Source of the DNA: Sediminibacterium sp.
GTDB taxonomy: Bacteria; Bacteroidota; Bacteroidia; Chitinophagales; Chitinophagaceae
Reading direction: 5' to 3'
Assembly: GCA_023263235.1 (NCBI GenBank)
Contig: JALQXE010000116.1
Coordinates: 1 to 13,153, forward strand
Length of the DNA: 13,153 nt
Positions 7,940 through 13,153 of this stretch are shown piece by piece. The notes under the pieces were generated by a model, which was not told where the DNA came from, did no database searches, and worked only from the letters and a program-made list of their open reading frames with translations. The first letter of the stretch is position 1. Each line of letters begins with the position of its first letter. The position numbers and the translations under genes are program-made.

Positions 7940-8452
7940 ATGCCAAGACCCAGCGCCACCGAATACGGTAGTTTTTACCAAACCTATATTAATTATACAA
8001 GCGGAAAAGATTATTCTATTTTAGTTCAACAATATCATGATCGTATCACAGAATCCTGGGCTGCCATACCAGCTGAAAAAGCAAATTATGCCTACGCAGA
8101 AGGCAAATGGACAATAAAACAAATGTTTCAGCATGTAATTGATACGGAAAGAATATTTGCATACCGTGCATTAGCTATCGCCAGAAAAGAACCTGGTGCC
8201 TTATTGGGGTTTGATGAAAATGAATATGCAAAAAATGGAACAGCTTCCAATAGAAACTGGAAAGATATGTTAACTGAATGGAGAGTTGTAAGACAGTCCA
8301 CTAATTTATTGTTTGCCTCATTTTCAGAAGAACAAATTAAAAGTATGGGCACTGCGAGTGGCCTGCCTATTTCTGTTAATGCATTAGGTTTTATCATATT
8401 TGGACATGCATTACATCATTTACACATTCTAAAAGAGCGCTATGATGTTTAA
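7940..8452 (+). CDS. DinB-fold putative metal-dependent protein
   Basis: A 170-residue protein of the DinB/YfiT four-helix superfamily, whose members use a three-His metal site in varied reactions, including thiol transfer. Candidate ligands are His65 in MFQHVIDTER and two from the His cluster GHALHHLH (156, 159, 160, 162). GKWTIKQMFQHVIDTERIF is the usual first-ligand helix with a preceding Trp. There is no signal peptide, so it is probably cytosolic. It is the last gene of the run, starting 1 nt after the subtilase stop, and is followed by a strong terminator. Translation is likely coupled to the gene before it. The actual reaction cannot be inferred, and the old link to DNA damage should not be assumed. 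Confidence 0.82.
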   Translation: MPRPSATEYGSFYQTYINYTSGKDYSILVQQYHDRITESWAAIPAEKANYAYAEGKWTIKQMFQHVIDTERIFAYRALAIARKEPGALLGFDENEYAKNGTASNRNWKDMLTEWRVVRQSTNLLFASFSEEQIKSMGTASGLPISVNALGFIIFGHALHHLHILKERYDV

Positions 8453-8465
8453 TTGTATAGGGTTC

Positions 8466-8509
8466 TAGAATAAAAAAAAGCCTCCATTTGGAGGCTTTTT
8501 TTTATTCTA
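8466..8509. terminator. Bidirectional intrinsic terminator between the convergent dinB-like and yceI genes
   Basis: Arms 8466-8485 and 8490-8509 are perfectly complementary over 20 bp around a 4-nt ATTT loop. The core stem is GCCTCC/GGAGGC, flanked by 8 A on the left and 8 T on the right, so either strand gives a GC stem followed by a U-tract. It lies 13 nt after the DinB stop and 11 nt after the yceI stop. Confidence 0.93.
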
Positions 8510-8520
8510 TTCAAGAAATA

Positions 8521-9090
8521 TTATTTATTGCCGTAAATATGAATTGCTAATTGAACATCTGAATCAATATTACCTACGCCGTAGTTAATACCAAATAAGG
8601 TTCTATCAAATGGGAAAAAAGCTTCAGCAAAAAATCCTTTGTCATCTGCATTTCTAATATTTGCATTAAAGGTAACAGGAGCACTTATACCATGTAATGA
8701 AAGGTCACCAGTAATTGTAGCTTTATCTGATTTAGTATAAGCAACCTTCGTAATTGTGAAAGTAGCTTCACCAAATTTTGCAATATCAAAAAATTCAGCA
8801 GAAGATAAATGTCCTTGTAATCTCTCTCCAGCAGCGTCCGTAACCTTAATGCCAGCAATATTAATCACAAAGCTTCCGCCAACTAATTTACCCCCATCAA
8901 CTTGTATAGAACCCGATTTTAAAGGGAAAAAACCAGTATGAAAATCATTCTTTTTTGAACCCGTCCAATCAATCTTGCTTTTAGCTGCGTCTACAGTAAA
9001 ACTAGTACCCGCTAATTTTGTTGATTTAGGAGCAAATGATAAAATAGCAATTGTTGTAAAGGCAAATGCTGCAAACATTAATTTTTTCAT
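8521..9090 (-). CDS. YceI-family lipocalin-like periplasmic protein
   Basis: A 189-residue secreted protein with an N-terminal signal peptide (MKKLMFAAFAFTTIAILSFA, then PKST). The body fits the YceI beta-barrel family, which binds isoprenoid-type lipids: FTVDAAKSKIDWTGSK at the first strands, HTGFFPLKSGSIQVDGGKL, then RLQGHLSSAEFFDIAKFGEATFTIT (the family's conserved HL-S-FFD-FP/ATF block), GDLSLHGISAPVTFNA, and a C-terminal DSDVQLAIHIYG. Length matches the family. The ligand is unknown. The gene is transcribed alone from a consensus promoter (9144-9174), is divergent from sucC, and ends at the shared terminator. Confidence 0.92.
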   Translation of the reverse strand: MKKLMFAAFAFTTIAILSFAPKSTKLAGTSFTVDAAKSKIDWTGSKKNDFHTGFFPLKSGSIQVDGGKLVGGSFVINIAGIKVTDAAGERLQGHLSSAEFFDIAKFGEATFTITKVAYTKSDKATITGDLSLHGISAPVTFNANIRNADDKGFFAEAFFPFDRTLFGINYGVGNIDSDVQLAIHIYGNK

Positions 9091-9133
9091 ATTCAGTTGT
9101 TTATTGATTTAATAATTAAATATCCTATAATAA

Positions 9134-9214
9134 TTTTAGACAACAAAGTTACAATTCAATGTTTAAACAACAAAATAATTTATTTAGTCTCTTTTAGACC
9201 AATTTTAGACTAAA
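9134..9214. repeat. TTTTAGAC repeat boxes and inverted repeat in the yceI-sucC spacer
   Basis: TTTTAGAC occurs three times in the same orientation: 9134-9141, 9192-9199 and 9203-9210, the last two 11 bp apart (about one helical turn). The first and third share the longer AATTTTAGAC. In addition TTTAGTCT (9183-9190) and AGACTAAA (9207-9214) form a perfect 8-bp inverted repeat with a 16-nt spacer. One box falls at the predicted yceI start point; the others lie just upstream of the predicted sucC -7 element. The arrangement suggests binding sites for a regulator, which is inference. Confidence 0.5.
9144..9174 (-). promoter_or_regulatory. Consensus Bacteroidetes promoter of the yceI-family gene
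   Basis: On the minus strand TTTG (9171-9174), a spacer of exactly 19 nt and TAACTTTG (9144-9151) match the known Bacteroidetes sigma-A pattern TTTG-N19-TAnnTTTG perfectly. The start of transcription is expected near 9137, giving a leader of roughly 45 nt. Confidence 0.8.
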
Positions 9215-9232
9215 AATCTGCTGTTTATCTAG

Positions 9233-9240
9233 TATCTTCG
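9233..9240 (+). promoter_or_regulatory. Possible -7 element of the sucC promoter
   Basis: TATCTTCG is one mismatch from TAnnTTTG and lies 16 nt before the sucC ATG, implying a leader of about 10 nt. No TTTG is found at the -33 position; instead the TTTTAGAC boxes end there, which would fit an activated or repressed promoter. Confidence 0.45.
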
Positions 9241-9256
9241 CCAAAATTTTATTTGT

Positions 9257-10468
9257 ATGAATTTGCATGAATACCAAGCTAAAGAGCTTTTAAAAAAGTA
9301 CAATGTTCCCGTTCAAGAAGGCGTTGCTGTAAAAAATGTAGCTGACGCAGTAGCTGCTTACCAAAAAATTGCAACTGAAACCAATAATAAGTTCGCAGTT
9401 GTTAAAGCTCAAATTCATGCAGGTGGTAGAGGTAAAGGTACCATTGTTGGAACCGACCAACGAGGTGTAGCAGTTGGAAAATCTGCAGACGATATTGAAA
9501 AATTCGCAAAAAATATATTAGGTGGAACTTTAGTTACTATTCAAACTGGACCAGCTGGTAAAGTAGTAAACCAAATTTTAGTTGCACAGGATGTTTATTA
9601 TGATGGACCTCAACCAACAAAAGAATTTTACTTATCTATTTTATTAGATCGTACCAAGGGTATGAATGTGATTATGTATAGTACTGAAGGGGGTATGAAC
9701 ATTGAAGATGTAGCACATGATACACCAGAAAAAATATTTAAAGAGTGGATTCACCCAGGAGGTGCATTGCAAGGTTTTCAAGCGCGCAAAATTGCATTCA
9801 ATTTAGGATTGAGTGGCGACGCTTTAAAAAATTGCGTAAAATTTGTAACTAATTTATACAATGCCTATGTAGGTTTGGACTGCGGCATGCTTGAAATTAA
9901 TCCGCTATTTAAAACAAGTGATGATAAAATTATTGCAGTGGATTGTAAAATGAATATTGATGATAATGCATTAATGCGTCATCCAGATTTATTGGCAATG
10001 AGAGATGTTACTGAAGAAGACCCTACTGAAGTTGAAGCGGGTGAATTTAATTTAAACTTTGTAAAATTAGATGGCAATGTAGGTTGTATGGTTAATGGTG
10101 CTGGATTAGCAATGGCTACCATGGATATGATTAAATTAAGTGGTGGAGAGCCTGCTAACTTTTTAGACGTAGGTGGTACTGCCAATGCACAAACTGTTGA
10201 AGCTGGATTTAGAATCATTTTGAAAGATCCAAATGTTAAAGCAATTTTAATTAACATCTTTGGAGGTATTGTTCGTTGCGATCGTGTTGCAGCTGGTGTT
10301 ATTGAAGCTTTCAATAAATTAGGAAATATTAATATTCCTATCATTGTGCGTTTACAAGGTACTAATGCCGTGGAAGCAAAAAAATTAATTGACGAAAGCG
10401 GATTAAAAGTTCAATCAGCAATACAATTGAGTGAGGCTGCTGCACTTGTTAAGCAAGCCGTAGCTTGA
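9257..10468 (+). CDS. sucC: Succinyl-CoA synthetase (ADP-forming), beta subunit
   Basis: The 403-residue beta subunit of succinate-CoA ligase, which makes ATP (or GTP) from succinyl-CoA in the TCA cycle. It begins with the family's MNLHEYQAKELLKKYNVPV. The ATP-grasp domain covers roughly residues 1-240, with Lys50 and the glycine-rich GGRGKG at 56-61; LEINPL and the AVDCKMNIDDNA block supply metal ligands. The C-terminal CoA-ligase domain contains NGAGLAMATMD, FLDVGG and INIFGGIVRCDRVA. Length is close to the usual 385-400. The partner alpha subunit gene sucD is not next to it: sucC is flanked by a divergent yceI gene and by terminator hairpins, so it is expressed alone here and sucD must lie elsewhere. 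Separate sucC and sucD loci are common in Bacteroidetes (from memory). Confidence 0.97.
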   Translation: MNLHEYQAKELLKKYNVPVQEGVAVKNVADAVAAYQKIATETNNKFAVVKAQIHAGGRGKGTIVGTDQRGVAVGKSADDIEKFAKNILGGTLVTIQTGPAGKVVNQILVAQDVYYDGPQPTKEFYLSILLDRTKGMNVIMYSTEGGMNIEDVAHDTPEKIFKEWIHPGGALQGFQARKIAFNLGLSGDALKNCVKFVTNLYNAYVGLDCGMLEINPLFKTSDDKIIAVDCKMNIDDNALMRHPDLLAMRDVTEEDPTEVEAGEFNLNFVKLDGNVGCMVNGAGLAMATMDMIKLSGGEPANFLDVGGTANAQTVEAGFRIILKDPNVKAILINIFGGIVRCDRVAAGVIEAFNKLGNINIPIIVRLQGTNAVEAKKLIDESGLKVQSAIQLSEAAALVKQAVA

Positions 10469-10510
10469 TAATTTTCAGCCCATTATTCGAATTGATGGGC
10501 TTTGAATTAT
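10468..10510 (+). other. Hairpin overlapping the sucC stop codon
   Basis: Inner arms AGCCCAT (10477-10483) and ATGGGCT (10495-10501), plus outer arms ATAATT (10468-10473) and AATTAT (10505-10510), are separated by a 3x3 internal loop. The left outer arm begins on the last base of the TGA stop. No U-tract follows, so it is more likely a 3' stabilising structure than a terminator. Confidence 0.5.
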
Positions 10511-10529
10511 CTTCTAATAATTTTAAAAT

Positions 10530-10558
10530 ACCCCTGATGAATCAGGGGTGTTTTTTTT
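10530..10558 (+). terminator. Intrinsic terminator of sucC
   Basis: Stem ACCCCTGA (10530-10537), loop TGAA, stem TCAGGGGT (10542-10549), then G and eight T (10551-10558). It is a strong rho-independent terminator about 60 nt after the sucC stop. Read on the minus strand only four U follow the stem, so it would end the convergent SprT-like transcript poorly. Confidence 0.9.
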
Positions 10559-10609
10559 ATTCCCATTTTTATTAAAAATAAAATACTACTTAAATCGCTC
10601 CTATAATTT

Positions 10610-11236
10610 TTAAGAGGTTACTTGTTTTACTTCTGTTAATGCGCTAAATGAATACACATGGCCTGTGGCTAATTCGACACATTCGATCCGAATTCGTCGC
10701 TTTTTACCACGTCTGAATATTTTACCATTGAGTGATTCAAACAAATTACCCTCAGCAATATTAGCCACCCATTCATAACCTTCTTTTTGAACCATATTAT
10801 ATTTTCTTAAAACCAATAATAATTTGGTTTCGCCATTTGCAGTTGCTGCTGGATTTAATAAAGTTTTTTTCAAAGCTTTATGAATATCCTCCGGAAAAAC
10901 TCCCATTTGAATGAATGAAGCTAATAAGGATGCATAAATTGTTTTCCATTCTTTGCCATGCGCTTCTACCCTATTTCTATATTGTTCAAAACATAACAAA
11001 TGGGCAAGTTCATGAAGCAGGGTGATTAAAAACTCATACTTATTTAAATTTCCATTAACTGTTATTTTATGATTGGCCCCTTCAAACGCATGACGATAAT
11101 CACCTAATACAGATTTTCTTGCTTTAGTGACTGTTAGATGTACTTTGTATTCATTGATCCATCCAACAATGGTATCAAAAGTTCCTGCAGGCAAGTAGGC
11201 TTTGAGTGCATTCAGCGGATGTTCAACTTTTGCCAA
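10610..11236 (-). CDS. SprT-like zinc metalloprotease-fold protein (TTG start)
   Basis: A 208-residue SprT-like protein. The zinc site is clear: HELAH at 75-79 with catalytic Glu76, and a third ligand His93 in EAHGKEW, matching the HExxH...H-GxxW pattern of the SprT/Spartan fold. The family's C-terminal zinc ribbon is not visible: the region after about 140 is rich in Lys/Arg (FRRGKKRRIRIECVEL) and has one Cys, not a CxxC pair. Function is unproven; Spartan relatives degrade DNA-protein crosslinks. The start is TTG at 11234-11236: going upstream in frame there is a stop after three codons and no ATG, and the next internal Met (near residue 112) lies past the active site. It follows the AtpI-like gene by 25 nt, so it probably belongs to that transcript. 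Confidence 0.85.
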   Translation of the reverse strand: MAKVEHPLNALKAYLPAGTFDTIVGWINEYKVHLTVTKARKSVLGDYRHAFEGANHKITVNGNLNKYEFLITLLHELAHLLCFEQYRNRVEAHGKEWKTIYASLLASFIQMGVFPEDIHKALKKTLLNPAATANGETKLLLVLRKYNMVQKEGYEWVANIAEGNLFESLNGKIFRRGKKRRIRIECVELATGHVYSFSALTEVKQVTS

Positions 11237-11261
11237 GGGATGGTATTAAAATTTGTATAAA

Positions 11262-11633
11262 CTAATGCTTTTTGATAGCCCACTTTATTTCAAACCAGGT
11301 ATATAAAAGATAGATACCCATCGCGATAAGTAAGGTAGAAATACCCACTTTTGAATTTTGCGTTTTTGCATATACCAAGGCTGCAATTGCAAATACACCC
11401 ATTTTAAATAAGGTTCCCAACATCACAGATCGCACCATTGCATTGGCATTATTTGTATCAATATTTTTTATGCGAAAATAACTCACTATTGCTATAAAAA
11501 ATAACATAGTATTCACGACTAATATAAAATTATAATTCACGTCATATGCCAAATCAAGCTCCATTCCAATAAAAAAAATCAAATTGATGGATACAAAAAG
11601 TATAAAAATGGGAATCATTTTTTTGATATGCAT
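11262..11633 (-). CDS. Small four-helix membrane protein, AtpI-like
   Basis: A 123-residue inner-membrane protein with four predicted helices at about 6-24, 33-54, 67-90 and 97-117, the layout of ATP synthase protein I (AtpI). Sequence alone gives no sharp motif; the assignment rests on topology, length and its place 5 nt after atpZ. In many Bacteroidetes an unnamed protein of this type sits between atpZ and atpB (from memory). Here no atpB follows; the next gene is the SprT-like protease after 25 nt. If the assignment is right, it would help assemble the c-ring of F0F1 ATP synthase. It could also be an unrelated small membrane protein. Confidence 0.55.
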   Translation of the reverse strand: MHIKKMIPIFILFVSINLIFFIGMELDLAYDVNYNFILVVNTMLFFIAIVSYFRIKNIDTNNANAMVRSVMLGTLFKMGVFAIAALVYAKTQNSKVGISTLLIAMGIYLLYTWFEIKWAIKKH

Positions 11634-11638
11634 GACGG

Positions 11639-11827
11639 TTATTTAGGTTGGGTATCTTTGATAATTCTAACTAAAGTATATAAAATAAATACACTTGGTA
11701 AAATCCAGATTAATAATTGCTTCCAATGCATGTATTCATCTCCTTTTTTACCAATGAACAATGCAATCATTAATCCTGCAATTAATTGTGTTCCCAAACC
11801 CAAATATTTTTGCCAAGAATTAATCAT
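11639..11827 (-). CDS. atpZ: AtpZ/AtpI-family small membrane protein
   Basis: A 62-residue protein with two membrane helices at about 11-25 and 37-55 and a short charged GKKGDEYMHWK loop between them. The first helix, LGLGTQLIAGLMIALFIGKKGDE, follows the AtpZ pattern (G-x-x-x-Q-L-x-x-G, then a G and an acidic residue after the helix). AtpZ proteins are encoded before atpB and assist the F0 sector, possibly as a magnesium or calcium transporter. It starts 5 nt after the 131-aa gene and ends 5 nt before the AtpI-like gene, so the three are one transcript. The absence of F0F1 genes beside it is the odd point. Confidence 0.75.
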   Translation of the reverse strand: MINSWQKYLGLGTQLIAGLMIALFIGKKGDEYMHWKQLLIWILPSVFILYTLVRIIKDTQPK

Positions 11828-11832
11828 TGTTG

Positions 11833-12228
11833 TTAATCAAATGATGGTTGACGTTCAGGTAAAACCAAAGGCAATGTGTCCAATTGTTTGGTATTACCAT
11901 CAGATAATACTTTTTTTAATCCTTCTAAATATTGCTCTTTGTAATGTAAAGTTTGCTCTAAAGAATCAGTTCTTATTTTTAGTAATTGAAGTGCAGTTTG
12001 GCTGTCCTTTGTTCCATACCCTGGGATGTAGTATTTAAGAGGGGTAAAAGCAATTAATGCAATTGTTAAACCCACTAATAATATAAAACTTACACTGAAC
12101 CCAATATATACAGATGTTCTTGACAATCTAAATGCAATCACTTCATCATAAGTGTCATCGTTCATAATCACCAAACGATAGGTATTACTAGTACGTTTAA
12201 AAGTATTATTGTTGTCTAAAATTGGCAT
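11833..12228 (-). CDS. Single-pass membrane protein with periplasmic coiled coil; resembles the anchor of an M23 peptidase
   Basis: A 131-residue protein with about 40 cytoplasmic residues, one membrane helix at about 41-61, then IAFTPLKYYIPGYGTKD and a charged, probably coiled-coil stretch at about 77-110, ending in a Pro/Leu-rich tail (LPLVLPERQPSFD). The segment RLVIMNDDTYDEVIAFRLSR followed by the helix and LIAFTPL..YIPGYG resembles, from memory, the N-terminal anchor of longer Bacteroidetes proteins that carry a LytM/M23 peptidase domain and sit near bactofilin, atpZ and porW/sprE genes. That domain is absent here: the frame stops cleanly and atpZ starts 5 nt later, leaving no room for a broken remnant. 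It is the first gene of the minus-strand cluster and is divergent from the porW-like gene. Role unknown, perhaps envelope scaffolding. Confidence 0.6.
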   Translation of the reverse strand: MPILDNNNTFKRTSNTYRLVIMNDDTYDEVIAFRLSRTSVYIGFSVSFILLVGLTIALIAFTPLKYYIPGYGTKDSQTALQLLKIRTDSLEQTLHYKEQYLEGLKKVLSDGNTKQLDTLPLVLPERQPSFD

Positions 12229-12244
12229 ATTAAAAGTTACAACC

Positions 12245-12252
12245 TAAAGATA
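12245..12252 (-). promoter_or_regulatory. Possible -7 element for the atpZ cluster
   Basis: The minus strand reads TATCTTTA, one mismatch from TAnnTTTG, 17 nt before the ATG at 12228 in the 71-nt divergent gap. There is no good -33 TTTG. I see no clear promoter for the divergent porW-like gene. Confidence 0.3.
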
Positions 12253-12299
12253 CAAAATAAACAGAATTAATTGTATTTTTAATCCTCTTAAGAACTACT

Positions 12300-13153
12300 A
12301 TGCAATTGTTGAAAATCCCTGTAAAAAAATGGCTTACCTCGCTTTTTATGTTAAGCTTTTTTTTCATGGGATATATTCATGTTTTTGGACAAGATTCTGC
12401 CAAATCAATTTTAGATATTAACAACACAAAATTGATTAAAAAAATAAATAATGCTTTAGACAGCAATCAAAAAAAAATAAATAATTTTTTATTCAAAAAA
12501 ATTGAAACCGTAAAAAATAATGTAGATAGTGCAACAAAAAAATTTATTCCCTATGAAGAAGAGCGACCTCTTCCATATGAAATTTTATCCAAAAAAAAAT
12601 ATACGCTTACCCGACGTGCTTATCAAAATACTGTTTCAAAATTTAATTATATATACCACGCCAATGTGGAACTAAATGAAATTATAAAGGATGCGCGATT
12701 ATATCTTCAAGATGATTACACCAACTTACTTTCTTTTTACGATTATGATTTAGCCAACACTTCTAAAAAAGATATAGATTCAATTATTTATAGATGCAAT
12801 GCCAATATTGTATTACATGATTTGAGAAGCAATTGGGTAGATGATGCCTTTTTACTTTTAGCAAAAGCATATTTATTTCATAAAAATTTTGATACCGCTG
12901 GAAGTTTATTACAATACATCAATTATGCATTTGATGCAAAAGAAGCTGGTATGGATATACCAATTGGAAGTAATTTAAGAAACACCAAAGGACAATTTAG
13001 TATTGCTACAAAGGAAAATAACCGATTTTATGAAAATAGAAATATCAGAAATGAAAGTATGTTATGGCAAGCAAGAAACTATTTTGAAACAAATGCACTT
13101 AATGAAGGTTTGAGTTTATTGCAATTATTGAAAACAGATGCTCTTTTTCCAAA
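12300..13153 (+). CDS. porW: PorW/SprE-like type IX secretion protein, N-terminal part (runs off right edge)
   Basis: The frame is open from the ATG at 12300-12302 to the window end, 284 codons, so the protein is incomplete here. The N-terminus is a signal peptide (KKWLTSLFMLSFFFMGYIHVFGQ, residues 9-31, written in two parts: KKWLTSLFML then SFFFMGYIHVFGQ). The mature part resembles the start of PorW/SprE, a TPR protein needed for T9SS secretion and gliding: a YTLTRRAYQNTVSKFNYIYHA segment near 101-121 (in the pattern S-R-x-Y-H-N-x-x-x-x-Y-N) and SNWVDDAFLLLAKAYLFHKNFD, a TPR-type helix pair. PorW/SprE proteins are usually lipoproteins, but this signal has no lipobox Cys. No upstream in-frame ATG occurs before a stop at 12258-12260. 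The divergent atpZ cluster is the usual Bacteroidetes neighbour (from memory), which supports the call. Confidence 0.78.
   Translation, partial: MQLLKIPVKKWLTSLFMLSFFFMGYIHVFGQDSAKSILDINNTKLIKKINNALDSNQKKINNFLFKKIETVKNNVDSATKKFIPYEEERPLPYEILSKKKYTLTRRAYQNTVSKFNYIYHANVELNEIIKDARLYLQDDYTNLLSFYDYDLANTSKKDIDSIIYRCNANIVLHDLRSNWVDDAFLLLAKAYLFHKNFDTAGSLLQYINYAFDAKEAGMDIPIGSNLRNTKGQFSIATKENNRFYENRNIRNESMLWQARNYFETNALNEGLSLLQLLKTDALFP

Noticed and set aside
9979..10344. A 121-codon minus-strand frame inside sucC
   Set aside because: It is antisense to the conserved CoA-ligase domain of sucC; its low-complexity translation reflects codon bias.
11628..12038. A 136-codon plus-strand frame across atpZ and the 131-aa gene
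   Set aside because: It is antisense to two well-supported genes, has no recognisable motifs, and has no promoter or start context.
1..13153. CRISPR arrays, insertion sequences, tRNA or rRNA genes, phage or defence genes
   Set aside because: Neither strand showed regularly spaced repeats, transposase-like frames or cloverleaf/rRNA-like sequence, and base composition appears even throughout. The window reads as ordinary core genome.

Overview
The window looks like a core-genome segment of a low-GC Bacteroidota bacterium, most likely from the Chitinophagaceae or a close relative. The signs are a DUF4270 lipoprotein paired with the short Bacteroidetes-type glycogen-synthase-like protein, a PorW/SprE-type T9SS gene divergent from AtpZ/AtpI-like genes, and Bacteroidetes-style promoters (TTTG-N19-TAnnTTTG) with few Shine-Dalgarno sequences. 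There are no mobile elements, CRISPR arrays, tRNAs or rRNAs, and no gene-free stretch longer than 300 bases.

Layout. At the left, on the minus strand, are a glycogen-synthase-like protein (2312-3130), a DUF4270 lipoprotein (822-2297) and metK, which runs off the left edge (1-765) and has its own -7 element. Divergent from these is a very tight five-gene plus-strand run, 3290-8452, with gaps of 1, 3, 4 and 1 nt: an LPG-synthase-type membrane protein, a heptose-1-phosphate adenylyltransferase (RfaE domain II type), an ALDH7-type semialdehyde dehydrogenase, a secreted subtilase and a DinB-fold protein. It ends at a perfect bidirectional terminator shared with the convergent yceI-family gene (8521-9090). 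yceI and sucC (9257-10468) are divergent, and the spacer between them carries a consensus promoter and repeated TTTTAGAC boxes. sucC is followed by two hairpins, the second a strong intrinsic terminator.

The right part is a minus-strand cluster: a 131-aa membrane-anchored coiled-coil protein, AtpZ, an AtpI-like four-helix protein, and a SprT-like metalloprotease with a TTG start. Divergent from it is the 5' part of a porW/sprE-like gene (12300 to the edge).

The most interesting points are: (i) the glycogen-synthase-like protein lacks the KTGGL and HDW-type motifs and the whole C-terminal Rossmann domain, so it is probably not a glycogen synthase, yet it is coupled to a DUF4270 lipoprotein; (ii) ATP synthase accessory genes sit here without the F0F1 operon; (iii) a possible operator of TTTTAGAC repeats lies between yceI and sucC; (iv) the PorW-like protein has no lipobox cysteine.
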